The notes: generated from the sequence alone by a model not told the origin. Shown: positions 9,500-17,796, counted from the stretch's first letter. The stretch: 45,826 nt of DNA from Cyanobacteriota bacterium (GCA_025362325.1 JANYGO010000292.1:1-45826), one strand, 5' to 3'. Numbers and translations: made by a program.

Positions 9500-10197
9500 G
9501 TAGCCTTTGGAAAAGAAGCTAACTGTTGGACAAACTCTTGATGTCCTTTACTATTTAATCCGGCTTGAAGGGTTGCGATCGCACTTGGCATATCTCCATC
9601 TAAAAGTGCTGATACTGCCAGCCACAATCCAGGAAAAACTCTGCTGCGGATAATTCCTTCAGCATCGGGGAGAAGAGCAATATATTCTTCTTCCTGCAAG
9701 GAAAACCAATCAATTCGGCGGTTCATTACTTGCCAAACTAAATATTCTTTGACTCCATTGCGGCGGTAAACTCGCTTTTTGTCCCGCAGATCGATCGTAG
9801 CGGTACTTGCAGAAATTTCGGCAACAAATTCGGGTGCGCCTTCGATATATCCGTCATCGCTAAGGAAAGTTTGCCCACCATGTAGGGAATCAATTAGCAG
9901 TACAGCATCGGGTTGAGGTTCGTTATCCACGTCGAGACGCACAGTAGGATTATCGCCCAGACGCACGCCTGGAGTAGCAATTTTGTAACTCCACAGCCAG
10001 CCCATTAAATCGGCATGAGGCTCGGCGTGGGGTTCAAAGCGTAAGGGTGAAGCCATATAAACAATTCCTTCAATCAATTCTGCTTTTTTGAGTGCGGGCA
10101 TGGCTGTATAGCGCCGCTCGAATTCTGCACGGCTGAGCAAATCGCCATTTTCTAAAGGGGGGATCGTAATGCGGCTGAGATTTGCCGGAGCAATCAT
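9493..10197 (-). CDS. Uma2 family endonuclease-like protein (DUF820)
   Basis: The 234-residue protein shows the PD-(D/E)XK nuclease fold pattern of the Uma2 family, which is greatly expanded in filamentous cyanobacteria. Visible core elements are AELIEGIVYMAS (about 39-50), QPDAVLLID with D97, EFVAEISAST with E127, and the following DLRDKKRVYRRNGVKEYLVW with K140. These should form the active site. The biological target is not established. The start at 10197 is the first ATG and gives the usual family N-terminus. It is transcribed away from the deacetylase at 10299. Confidence 0.88.
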   Translation of the reverse strand: MIAPANLSRITIPPLENGDLLSRAEFERRYTAMPALKKAELIEGIVYMASPLRFEPHAEPHADLMGWLWSYKIATPGVRLGDNPTVRLDVDNEPQPDAVLLIDSLHGGQTFLSDDGYIEGAPEFVAEISASTATIDLRDKKRVYRRNGVKEYLVWQVMNRRIDWFSLQEEEYIALLPDAEGIIRSRVFPGLWLAVSALLDGDMPSAIATLQAGLNSKGHQEFVQQLASFPKATL

Positions 10198-10298
10198 GGC
10201 TTTTATCCTCGGATGATGCGTTGCTATCTTGGATTTTAACTAATTTTAGACAAAGTTGTAAGCGATAATTATATCGTTAACAGCAAATAGTACAGTTC

Positions 10299-11195
10299 AT
10301 GAATACCAAATTTACTAAAAAATTGTGGTTTAAAATCGCTATAATTATCGGTTCGATGGTAGTAATTTTACTTTTTCCTGATCGCCTAAAAACTGCGAAT
10401 TCAAATTCGTTAGCCCAAATCCCCCCTTTTGGCAATCCTCCGCCCAATCTCCTGAAACCGCCCAAACCCCAAATACTGCCTTCTCCCCCAGCAACTCCGT
10501 CTCCCAAACCTCCCCAACAACCTTTAGTATTCGCGCCGCCGACGCAATTTCGCAGCCAAATTGTATATAAAGCAAGTATCAGCGACTCAAAAGTTATCGC
10601 CCTGACATTTGATGATGGCCCAACATCGGAAACTTTGAAAATATTAGAAGTTTTACAGAAACATAATGCGATAGCTACATTTTTCTGTTTGGGTGCAAAT
10701 TTGCGAGAGAATCCAGAAATAGCGAAGCAAGTAGTCAAAGCGGGAAATGCGATCGGCAATCATACATGGCATCATTACTATCATAATGTCAGTGAAAAAA
10801 CAGCATCGGATGAAATAGATAATACTGGGGTTCATATTTATCGATCGACTGGCGCGAAAAGTTTGTTGTTTCGTCCTCCGGGAGGCCGCTTAAAAAACGG
10901 TTTCGCCGATTATGCTCAAAAGAAAAATTATGTAGTTGTCATGTGGTCGATCGACCCTAAGGACTTTTTGCAACCTCCGGCGGCTGCGATCGCCCGTAGC
11001 GTGGTGTCAAGAGCGACATCAGGGGCGATCGTCTTGCTGCACGACGGTGGTGGCGATCGCCAGCAAACAGTCGAGGCCGTGTCGGCAATTATTCCCAAAC
11101 TCAAACAGCAGGGATACCGTTTTGTAACCGTGCCGCAATTGCTGCAAATGCAAGCAGCCCAAAAACAGCAAACTGCCGACCAAAAACCTAAATAA
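10299..11195 (+). CDS. Polysaccharide deacetylase (NodB homology domain)
   Basis: A 298-residue membrane-anchored or exported enzyme of carbohydrate esterase family 4. One TM segment (about 12-29) is followed by a proline-rich linker (about 40-82). The NodB domain then follows: motif 1 TFDDGP with D105/D106, motif 2 NHTWHHY with metal ligands H155 and H159, motif 3 RPPGGR, and later WSIDPKDF and IVLLHDGGG. It probably removes N-acetyl groups from peptidoglycan or extracellular glycan. It stands divergent to a Uma2 gene, with about 100 bp between. Substrate is inferred only at family level. Confidence 0.92.
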   Translation: MNTKFTKKLWFKIAIIIGSMVVILLFPDRLKTANSNSLAQIPPFGNPPPNLLKPPKPQILPSPPATPSPKPPQQPLVFAPPTQFRSQIVYKASISDSKVIALTFDDGPTSETLKILEVLQKHNAIATFFCLGANLRENPEIAKQVVKAGNAIGNHTWHHYYHNVSEKTASDEIDNTGVHIYRSTGAKSLLFRPPGGRLKNGFADYAQKKNYVVVMWSIDPKDFLQPPAAAIARSVVSRATSGAIVLLHDGGGDRQQTVEAVSAIIPKLKQQGYRFVTVPQLLQMQAAQKQQTADQKPK

Positions 11196-11297
11196 ATTAC
11201 GCTGCATACAAGTTATGAAATGTCAAAAATTATCTGTATAAATACCAAAATACAGGAAAATTGCTGTAGAATAGGACTGTCATATAAAAATCAAACA

Positions 11298-11921
11298 ATG
11301 ACACAAACACTCGCAGCTAAAGATATAAACATTCGCTACTTGATAGACAACTTCGGTCTTCAGCTAGCAGAAGATGAGGAATTTATTCGAGAATTTCAAG
11401 AAGATTTACCAGAAATCACTGACTTAGAAAAACAATTGCTAGATAGACTGAAAGCCGGATTTATCAATTTACTTACATATCCACCATTACTGGAAAATGT
11501 AGTTAAGCTGTCAGTAGTGGGGCCTCTGTTGTTTATTGCCGGCTTTTACCTGTCTCCTTTTCAGGTAAAAGCTGAAAAATCAATTCAAATTCAAGAAGAA
11601 GATGATGGTGTAATCATCGAAGGCAGACTAGATATTTTACTTTTAAAAGACCAATTTTGGGTAATGGTAATTGAGTCAAAAAAAGCAGCTTTTTCGATTG
11701 AAGAAGGACTGGGACAACTCCTGGCTTATATGTGGGCTAGTCCTTATCCAGAAAAACCTACTTTTGGGATGATTACTACTGGCGGTAACTTTATTTTTCT
11801 TAAGTTGGTTAGAGGGGAAACTCCACGTTATGCTTTGTCAGAGCAATTTTCACTTCGTAGACGCGACAATGAACTGTACAGTGTTTTGCAGATATTCAAA
11901 CGCCTGAGTCAACTAGCTTAA
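11298..11921 (+). CDS. HsdR N-terminal-like restriction endonuclease domain protein, copy 1
   Basis: A 207-residue soluble protein beginning MTQTLAAKDINIRYLIDNFG. It has a PD-(D/E)XK nuclease core: EGRLDILLLK with D112, then MVIESKK with E126 and K128, preceded by a conserved Glu in QVKAEKSIQIQEE. This resembles the N-terminal nuclease part of type I HsdR, but no helicase, HsdM or HsdS gene is nearby. The start at 11298 is preferred over an upstream in-frame start because it aligns exactly with the paralogue beginning at 11945. The two genes lie 23 bp apart on one strand and probably form an operon. Function is unproven. Confidence 0.8.
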   Translation: MTQTLAAKDINIRYLIDNFGLQLAEDEEFIREFQEDLPEITDLEKQLLDRLKAGFINLLTYPPLLENVVKLSVVGPLLFIAGFYLSPFQVKAEKSIQIQEEDDGVIIEGRLDILLLKDQFWVMVIESKKAAFSIEEGLGQLLAYMWASPYPEKPTFGMITTGGNFIFLKLVRGETPRYALSEQFSLRRRDNELYSVLQIFKRLSQLA

Positions 11922-11944
11922 AATAGTACATTGTGGTGCAAATT

Positions 11945-12577
11945 ATGATCCAAAAACTTCAAGCAAGAGATATCAACCTCCGCTATCTAATCGATAACTT
12001 CGGCTTGCAGCGAGTTCGCAACAGCGAATTTTTCCGAGAATGGCAAGAAAACTTACCTGAAGTAACAGACTCAGAAAAACAATTGCTCGATCGCGTCCAA
12101 GACATATACTTCAACTTGGTAGACACCCCGCCTGTATTGGAAAATGCAGTCAAGCTAACAATCATCAGCCCCATTTTGTTTATTGCCGGTCTGTATGAGT
12201 CTCCTTTTCAAGTCAAAGCCGAAAAGTCGATCGCCATTCAAGAGGAAGACGAAGGCAGAATCATCGAAGGCAGAATAGATATCCTAATTATGAAAGCAAA
12301 CTTGTGGGTGACAGTAATTGAATCCAAACAACTTTCGTTTTCAACGGACGAAGCACTTGCCCAACTCCTGACATATATGCTGGCAGATCCCGATCCCGAA
12401 ACTCCTACTTTTGGCATGATTTCCACAGGTGCTAACTTCTCTTTTGTCAAGTTAGTCAGAGGCGAAATAGCGCAGTATGCCTTATCTCCAGAATTCGTAA
12501 TCCGCAATCCCGGCAATGAATTGTACCGCGTTTTGCAGATTTTAAAACGCCTAAGTCAATTACCATACTTGCAATAA
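11945..12577 (+). CDS. HsdR N-terminal-like restriction endonuclease domain protein, copy 2
   Basis: A 210-residue paralogue of the preceding gene, aligning without gaps through at least the first 130 residues (DIN-RYLIDNFGLQ, SPFQVKAEKS-IQEED, IIEGR-DIL). The nuclease residues D112, E126 and K128 are in the same positions (EGRIDILIM, TVIESKQ). A GTG at 11933 could add four residues, but the ATG at 11945 fits the paralogue. The DNA has diverged clearly, so this is an old tandem duplication with both active sites kept. A family A palindrome followed by six T residues at 12652-12716 may end its transcript. Confidence 0.8.
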   Translation: MIQKLQARDINLRYLIDNFGLQRVRNSEFFREWQENLPEVTDSEKQLLDRVQDIYFNLVDTPPVLENAVKLTIISPILFIAGLYESPFQVKAEKSIAIQEEDEGRIIEGRIDILIMKANLWVTVIESKQLSFSTDEALAQLLTYMLADPDPETPTFGMISTGANFSFVKLVRGEIAQYALSPEFVIRNPGNELYRVLQILKRLSQLPYLQ

Positions 12578-12651
12578 AAGTCATTTTCAATGAGCATTTA
12601 AAAATGACAATATCTTAGATCATATCCGAAGATATCCAGCACAATCCAATT

Positions 12652-12716
12652 GGTTTGTAGTGAGGACTTTAGTCCTTACAATCTGCGGACTAAAGTCCTC
12701 ACTACAAACCTTTTTT
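12652..12716 (+). repeat. Family A palindrome with trailing T-tract
   Basis: The palindrome at 12652-12710 has the GTAGTGAGGACTTTAGTCC arm and a good complement, and is followed by TTTTTT. It would act as a rho-independent terminator for the upstream genes. The left flank (AGATCATATCCG...ACAATCCAATTGG) resembles the outer part of the composite element near recF. Confidence 0.8.
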
Positions 12717-12762
12717 ATGAAATGATATGATATAATATTTCAAATTTCTAACTTCTGCGAGC

Positions 12763-14040
12763 ATGGTAAATTACTGGATAGTCGGCGCTGTGGGAATAGC
12801 TTCTGTCTTTTGGGCAGAAATCATCCGAGACTTTTATCACGTTGCGTCTCATTATGTGCCGCCCCTGCAAAAGCTGCACAATTGGCACCACCGCGTTTTC
12901 CGCCCGAATTTGACCGCCGTCAGCGAGACAATTTACAAGCAAGCACACTGGCGTCACGACGTGCCCGAAGGTGGGGCGATGTTGGTTTTGGGCTTGTTGC
13001 TGTGGGTTTTAGCTTATTTTTGGCTGCCGGAATATCACTGGGGCGCAGCAGCGGGTTGTATTTATACTTTAGGCTTTTTGTTGAGTGCGATCGCCCGCGC
13101 GTGCGGAATCAAAGGCGCAGACGAATTAACCGACATCACCCACCAACCGGGAGACTTCCAGACTCTTCCTGGCAACTGGTTCGTGAATAAACCTTATCAT
13201 TGGCGGCACCACTTCGACAATCAAAATGCTTACTATTGCGGTACTTTCACCTTAATAGATAAACTTATGGGGACAGCACTTTCTCTCAAAGGCAAAACTG
13301 TAGCCGTCACTGGTGCATCGGGAACATTAGGGCGTTTGCTTCTCAAACACCTGCACAAAGCTGGTGCAAAAGTTATCGCCCTCTCGTCGGGAAATGAGGA
13401 AATTACTTTGAATGTAGACGGCGAGATTTTGCCTATAAAAACCGTAACTTGGCACGCTGGCGAAGAAGCGGATTTAGCCAAATTGTTAGAAAAAATTGAT
13501 ATTCTGGTGATCAATCACGGGATTAACGTACAAGGAGAAAGAACCGGAGAGGCGATCGCAAATTCATACGAAATTAACACTTTTTCGGCGTGGCGGCTGA
13601 TGGAACTCTTTTTCTTAACAGTCCGCACTAACGAAAACATCGCTTGCAAAGAAGTCTGGATCAACACTTCAGAAGCAGAAGTGATCCCCGCTGTCAGTCC
13701 CCTGTACGAACTCAGCAAACGTGCCCTGGGAGATTTAGTCACCCTGCGGCGGCTGGATGCACCCTGCATCGTGCGTAAACTGATTTTAGGGCCGTTCAAA
13801 AGCAACTTAAACCCGATCGGCATTATGTCTCCTGACTGGGTAGCGCAGCAAGTTGTCAAACAAGCTAAAGCTGATGTCCGCAATATCATCGTGACAATTA
13901 ATCCTTTAACTTTTATCGTTTTCCCAGTGAAAGAATTCTTTGTTTCTTTGTATTTCCAACTCTTCAGCCGGAAAGCGATTTCAGAAGTTAAAGCAGCGGC
14001 GACAGCGGAAAAATCCAGCGTTGAAGCCAAAATCAATTGA
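12763..14040 (+). CDS. Bifunctional membrane fatty-acid/sterol hydroxylase-like and short-chain dehydrogenase fusion
   Basis: A 425-residue two-domain protein. Residues 1-170 are a membrane di-iron hydroxylase-like domain with TM segments and histidine clusters (HVASH 26-30, HNWHH 39-43, HWRHD 62-66, HWRHH 146-150). Residues about 176-400 are a Rossmann short-chain dehydrogenase: TGASGTLG at 183-190, NHG at 251-253 (in place of NNAG), Ser303, and YxxxK as Y315/K319. One polypeptide could therefore hydroxylate a lipid and oxidise or reduce the product. The fusion is known in cyanobacteria as a sterol desaturase/SDR protein, but its substrate is not known. It is flanked by family A repeats on both sides. 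Confidence 0.88.
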   Translation: MVNYWIVGAVGIASVFWAEIIRDFYHVASHYVPPLQKLHNWHHRVFRPNLTAVSETIYKQAHWRHDVPEGGAMLVLGLLLWVLAYFWLPEYHWGAAAGCIYTLGFLLSAIARACGIKGADELTDITHQPGDFQTLPGNWFVNKPYHWRHHFDNQNAYYCGTFTLIDKLMGTALSLKGKTVAVTGASGTLGRLLLKHLHKAGAKVIALSSGNEEITLNVDGEILPIKTVTWHAGEEADLAKLLEKIDILVINHGINVQGERTGEAIANSYEINTFSAWRLMELFFLTVRTNENIACKEVWINTSEAEVIPAVSPLYELSKRALGDLVTLRRLDAPCIVRKLILGPFKSNLNPIGIMSPDWVAQQVVKQAKADVRNIIVTINPLTFIVFPVKEFFVSLYFQLFSRKAISEVKAAATAEKSSVEAKIN

Positions 14041-14048
14041 CTTTCCCA

Positions 14049-14110
14049 GGTTCGTAGTGAGGACTTCAGTCCGCATCAAATTCTGAGGACAGAAGTCCTC
14101 ACTACAAACC
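14049..14110. repeat. Family A palindrome
   Basis: The left arm GTAGTGAGGACTTCAGTCC and the right arm GGACAGAAGTCCTCACTAC have one substitution relative to the consensus. It lies between the convergent hydroxylase/SDR gene and the VOC gene. Confidence 0.9.
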
Positions 14111-14117
14111 TTTAAAA

Positions 14118-14717
14118 CTAATTACTAACCTCAGCCATTTCTATCACGCGGCCGTCATAATCCTTGACCAAGAAATTCAGCGGCTTTTCCCGACGAATTT
14201 TATAACTAATGCCGCGAGTTTGTACCCTCATTAATAGCTGATCCAAACAATCGCGATCGAAACAAACATGACGTTCGCGATTTTTTTCCCCTACACCAGC
14301 CCCGCTAATAATGTGCAGTTGGGTATTTTTCATCAACTGATACCACAAACCTTCGGGATTTGCCATCGTTTGAGTGCTCGTTCCCCTCCCGACATTCGGC
14401 GACAAATACAGGGGATCGATACCAGTTGTCCCCAAGGTTTGCTCGTAATTGTAATAGTAGTGCAGCGGCACTTCTGCGACGGGGAGGCTGAGCATACCTT
14501 CATAGAACTCCCTGGCTTGCGCGAGATCCGATACCATCACCGTGTGTACCTTCGGAGCACTGGTGAGAAACATCCACATCGCCCCCGCATAGGCGGCCAG
14601 CAGCATCACCATAATCCCTTGAGTGGAAAACAAGCTGTCCAGGGGCAAGTCGGGCAAAAATGAGCTCAAGTACAAAGGCCCAAGTCCAAAAGTAATAAAA
14701 CTAACTGCTAGAGTCAT
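14118..14717 (-). CDS. Membrane-anchored VOC (glyoxalase-fold) protein
   Basis: A 199-residue protein with two hydrophobic N-terminal stretches (about 1-20 and 30-52, including GIMVMLLAAYAGAMWMFL). A vicinal-oxygen-chelate domain follows. It begins PKVHTVMVSDLAQAREFYEG, typical of glyoxalase/bleomycin-resistance folds, and ends NFLVKDYDGRVIEMAEV, which holds the usual last metal-ligand Glu. The RHVCFDRDCLDQLLMRVQTRG segment fits the second half of the fold. The membrane anchor is unusual for the superfamily. Reaction and substrate cannot be told from the sequence. The start at 14717 is the first ATG. Confidence 0.78.
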   Translation of the reverse strand: MTLAVSFITFGLGPLYLSSFLPDLPLDSLFSTQGIMVMLLAAYAGAMWMFLTSAPKVHTVMVSDLAQAREFYEGMLSLPVAEVPLHYYYNYEQTLGTTGIDPLYLSPNVGRGTSTQTMANPEGLWYQLMKNTQLHIISGAGVGEKNRERHVCFDRDCLDQLLMRVQTRGISYKIRREKPLNFLVKDYDGRVIEMAEVSN

Positions 14718-14837
14718 GAATTATAAGGAAGGGTAAACAACGAAATTTATCAAGATTGCGGTCGCGATCGCCCGCGAGACTTAAACTATTAGCTTAGGCA
14801 TCTAATATAGCAAAAACTAGCGGTTAGGCCCTACCCG

Positions 14838-15242
14838 ATGAAAGTCTTTGTCTACGGCACTCTCAAACCGGGGGAGTGCAACTATCTGCGCTACTGCGAG
14901 GGAAAGGTTGTGGATGCTTTGCCCGCGATCGCCCGCGGTCAACTTTTTGCACTGCCGATCGGCTATCCTGCAATGGTGGCCGGAGAAGGTACAGTCTGCG
15001 GTTTTCTCCTCTGTTTCGCTTCGATCGCTATTCTGGAGGATTTAGACCGACTAGAAGACTACGATCCGCTGCGGGAACCTGCACAAAACGAATATCAACG
15101 GCAGGAAATCGAAATTTGTGATCGACATTTCAAATCTCTGGGCCAGGCTTGGGCATACTTGATGTTACCCGAGCGCGTGCGTGCCCTAGGAGGCATCTGG
15201 CTGCCCGATGGGACGTGGGAAAATAGGTTTTTCACAAAATAA
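14838..15242 (+). CDS. Gamma-glutamylcyclotransferase (AIG2-like) family protein
   Basis: A 134-residue small cytosolic protein with the substrate-binding loop VYGTLKPG (5-12) at the N-terminus and the candidate catalytic glutamate E73 in LDRLEDYDP. These are the defining features of the GGCT/AIG2 fold, which releases 5-oxoproline from gamma-glutamyl amino acids or amines. The Tyr in AWAYLM also fits. It is convergent with the hydrolase at 15486, and two large hairpins separate them. Exact substrate is not known. Confidence 0.88.
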   Translation: MKVFVYGTLKPGECNYLRYCEGKVVDALPAIARGQLFALPIGYPAMVAGEGTVCGFLLCFASIAILEDLDRLEDYDPLREPAQNEYQRQEIEICDRHFKSLGQAWAYLMLPERVRALGGIWLPDGTWENRFFTK

Positions 15243-15252
15243 GTCGTTAATG

Positions 15253-15303
15253 CAGGTTCGCTGGCTAAATTGCGGTGCGATCGCAATTTAGCCAGCGAAC
15301 CTG
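15253..15303. terminator. 22-bp perfect hairpin after the GGCT gene
   Basis: Arms at 15253-15274 and 15282-15303 are perfect complements, with a 7-nt loop containing part of a GCGATCGC octamer. No T-tract follows. Its position between convergent genes suggests a terminator or RNA-stabilising structure. Confidence 0.7.
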
Positions 15304-15414
15304 TAACCGTAACCGCTGTTCCCTACTGCGACACCGACGTTTCTCCGGCCCCGACTGAGAATATTTGACTAGAAATTAACGGCGTTGGTGTTTGCACAAT
15401 AAATATATGTTGAG

Positions 15415-15482
15415 CGCAAATCGGATAATTTTCCCGATCTCTGAGGGAGGAGATGCTGCGGGGAAAAATCATCCGATTTGCG
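15415..15482. terminator. Long hairpin just downstream of the alpha/beta hydrolase stop
   Basis: CGCAAATCGGAT at 15415-15426 pairs with ATCCGATTTGCG at 15471-15482, and pairing continues inward through the TTTTCCC/GGGGAAAA segment. It ends four bases from the stop codon of the minus-strand hydrolase (15486-15488). Confidence 0.65.
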
Positions 15483-15485
15483 GAT

Positions 15486-16367
15486 CTATTGGTCAATTAT
15501 CCATCCGCGAATCAGTTCGTTTACCTGTTCTGGTACTTCGTCGTGGGGACAGTGACCGGCTTTGATAAAGTGTTCGGCCAACTGCGGATAGTGTTTGCGA
15601 AATTTGGCGCTTCTGTCTGCAGAATTCATCCAGGGGTCGCCTTCTCCCCACAGCATTAGCAGCGGGCAGTTTAATAGACTCAGCAATACGTCGATTTTTT
15701 CGCCTTGGGGCGTCCGGAATACGGAGGCGAATACTTTGGGCGCACCCGGATCGCAGGATGGTTGGTAAATTTCTTCTACTAATTGGTCTGTGACGGCGCT
15801 TTGGTCGAGATAAACTTTTTCTAAGGTTTTCCGAATGGTCGATCGCTGGCGCACGTATTGGAACAGCAGAAAACTTGCCCAATCTTGCTGAAATAAGGTT
15901 TTAGCTACGGCAGATATGGCTTTTTGCAAGGGCGGGGCTTCGGGTGCGGGCTGCGGTTCGCTGAAAGGGCCGGCGCTGTTGATTAAGATCAGTCCGGCGG
16001 CTGATTCGGGACGCTGCGCTGCGACACACAAGGCCGCGTAGCCTCCGAGGGAGTTGCCGGCTAGTACGGCGGGCCGGCCGATGATGGTGGTGATGAAGTC
16101 GTGGAGTTGGTCGCGCCAGAGGTCGCCGCTGTACTGGATTTCGGGTTTTGCCGATCGCCCGAATCCCAAAAGGTCGATCGCCCACACTTCAAAATCTTTG
16201 CTCAGCCCGCTGATATTTTTGCGCCAGTGGTCTGTGGACGCTCCAAAACCGTGAATTAACAGCAGGGGAGGGCGTTCAGGATGTCGATCGCTAGATCGCA
16301 CGTAGTATACTGAATGCCCCCGCCACTGCCAGTATGTGCCCGCGATCGGGGCTGCGGTGGTTTGCAT
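15486..16367 (-). CDS. Alpha/beta fold hydrolase (pheophytinase-like subgroup)
   Basis: The 293-residue protein has the classical catalytic triad. The nucleophile is Ser106 in GNSLGGYAAL, the acid is Asp244 in LWGEGDPW, and the base is His272 in AGHCPHDE. The oxyanion region is LLLIHGFGAS (about 35-44), followed by WAIDLLGFGRS. The GNSLGG elbow and GHCPHDE end resemble the hydrolases related to plant pheophytinase, so a chlorophyll-derivative esterase role is possible but unproven. The ATG at 16367 is the natural start. No signal peptide is evident, so it is probably cytosolic or thylakoid-associated. Confidence 0.88.
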   Translation of the reverse strand: MQTTAAPIAGTYWQWRGHSVYYVRSSDRHPERPPLLLIHGFGASTDHWRKNISGLSKDFEVWAIDLLGFGRSAKPEIQYSGDLWRDQLHDFITTIIGRPAVLAGNSLGGYAALCVAAQRPESAAGLILINSAGPFSEPQPAPEAPPLQKAISAVAKTLFQQDWASFLLFQYVRQRSTIRKTLEKVYLDQSAVTDQLVEEIYQPSCDPGAPKVFASVFRTPQGEKIDVLLSLLNCPLLMLWGEGDPWMNSADRSAKFRKHYPQLAEHFIKAGHCPHDEVPEQVNELIRGWIIDQ

Positions 16368-17014
16368 AATGTAAAGAAATAAGTATTTACTTTAACTATT
16401 GTATCGCGGCGTTTAAATTTATTAAATTTGGCAAAGGCGCCAGGGTTTGGTCAGCAAGGGATACGTCAATTTGGGCGAGTTGGGTGAGTGCGGGCGATCG
16501 CGAGCGGATTAAATAAGTTTTGTAACAAATATTGATTTGGTAAAGGCCGCAGCAGTGGGATCGAGCGTGTGTGATCGGTATTTGGGAAATATATCGAGGA
16601 TTGGCGGCAACACACCTAGGTATGATAAGTGCGATCTTTGGCGGCAAGTAGGAGTTGTGGGCGATCGGCGCTCTTCTGGCGGCGAGGGCCGATCCCCAAT
16701 GGGGAGCGATGGAGGGATCGATGTTTTAATAGATATTTCCGATCTTTTCAAGGTGGGGATCGTTTGGTACCGCGACTGTTGACGGCTTGGGAGATGTCGG
16801 GGCGATCCCCCGTGAGTTGGCTCGATCGACATCAAAAATCTGGTGGTAGGTGAAACTTATAAGTAAAATTACTGGTGGTTCCCGGCATTCGTTTCTGAGA
16901 ATCGCAGAATATTTTGTGAGGTTGCTGGCTTTTCTTAAGTGCTTAAATACTCTAAGATAGAAGTAGAGCTGCGCCGCTCAATTAATTAGCATTTTGAATA
17001 CTAGGGAGCCAACT
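16368..17014. other. Spacer without a recognised gene
   Basis: About 650 bp, rich in GATC-containing words. Short ORFs on the minus strand (for example 16509-16835) have unusual composition and no recognisable domain. A weak promoter-like TAAGAT at 16953-16958 precedes the leader ORF at 17015. I see no RNA gene or mobile element. Confidence 0.4.
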
Positions 17015-17065
17015 ATGCAGGGTGTGAAGTTTATCCACCTGAAAGTTAGGGAGTTTTCTGAGTGA
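17015..17065 (+). CDS. 16-residue upstream leader ORF
   Basis: ATG at 17015 opens a reading frame encoding MQGVKFIHLKVREFSE. It is preceded by AGGGAG (17003-17008) at an ideal distance of six bases. Its TGA stop (17063-17065) overlaps the GTG start of the next gene (17062-17064) in a GTGA junction. This arrangement is typical of translational coupling: ribosomes ending on the leader could restart on the anti-sigma gene. The second ribosome binding site (AGGGAG at 17047-17052) lies inside the leader. Whether the peptide has a function of its own is unknown. Confidence 0.55.
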   Translation: MQGVKFIHLKVREFSE

Positions 17066-17550
17066 TTGCTATTTCAACCCGTCCGGTGGGACGCAATTGG
17101 ATTACGATTAGCTTCGCTTCTACTCTATACCTTTGTCCTGTTTTGGATCTGCTCCTAGCAGAGGTTCCGGATCACTGGCAAGCAGAATTACGCTTGGGGC
17201 TTCAAGAAGCTTTGGTAAATGCTGCTAAGCATGGAAACAAGTTAGACCCCGGTAAAACAGTTGGAGTCCGTTTTTCGATCGTCCAAAACCAATACTGGTG
17301 GGTGATATCGGATGAAGGCTCAGGCTTTAAAGCCCCTTGCGGTTGTGACCTTTATAGCGATAATTGCGACAGTCTCATAGCAGACGATGTTGCAGATAAC
17401 TCTGCACTACCCCATGTTGAACAAGAATGCGGTAGGGGGGTGTTTATTCTTTACCAAATATTCGATCGGGTAGAGTGGAATTCTCAAGGTACAGAGTTAC
17501 GGCTGTGCAAAGAACTTCCCAGTCGCTACCTGCTGCCTCGCTTGCGCTAG
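17062..17550 (+). CDS. Anti-sigma regulatory factor, RsbW/SpoIIAB-like HATPase
   Basis: A 162-residue Ser/Thr kinase-type HATPase_c protein. The N-box has E49 and N53 (LQEALVNAAKHGN), the G1 box is SDEGSGF at 83-89, and the G2 box is CGRGVFIL at 123-130. Between G1 and G2 is an extended acidic loop (about 95-120). Such proteins bind a sigma factor or phosphorylate an anti-sigma antagonist. The GTG start fits conserved N-termini of this group and has AGGGAG 9 bases upstream, inside the overlapping leader ORF. No sigma factor or antagonist gene is adjacent, so the partner is unknown. Confidence 0.85.
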   Translation: MIAISTRPVGRNWITISFASTLYLCPVLDLLLAEVPDHWQAELRLGLQEALVNAAKHGNKLDPGKTVGVRFSIVQNQYWWVISDEGSGFKAPCGCDLYSDNCDSLIADDVADNSALPHVEQECGRGVFILYQIFDRVEWNSQGTELRLCKELPSRYLLPRLR

Positions 17551-17711
17551 AACCGCTATTTTGGCAGCAGTTTTCACCTCAGCTAGACCTGCAAATTTTT
17601 TCATTTCCGGGCTGAACCTTGGAGTGAGAATGTGGAGGATATGGCTATTGATAGTCGATTGTAACGCAAAATGTGAATTTTGAGTTAAAAAAGTATAAAT
17701 CTTTTGAACTC

Positions 17712-17745
17712 ACAATCGCGCCGCTCGATCGAGCGGCGCGATTGT
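17712..17745. terminator. 34-bp perfect palindrome between convergent genes
   Basis: ACAATCGCGCCGCTCGA at 17712-17728 is followed directly by its exact complement to 17745. Only AT-rich flanks surround it. It lies between the anti-sigma gene and the minus-strand small gene and probably ends transcription in both directions. Confidence 0.7.
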
Positions 17746-17796
17746 CTAAGTTTTGAGCGACTAATCAAGTCAAAACTCAAGACTCAAAACTCAAAA

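Noticed and set aside
10277..10759. Minus-strand ORF under the deacetylase gene
   Set aside because: It is antisense to a gene with clear NodB motifs and has no recognisable family.
16509..16835. Minus-strand ORF of 108 codons
   Set aside because: It is rich in Arg, Pro and Ser from GATC-type repeated words, with no start signal or homology pattern.
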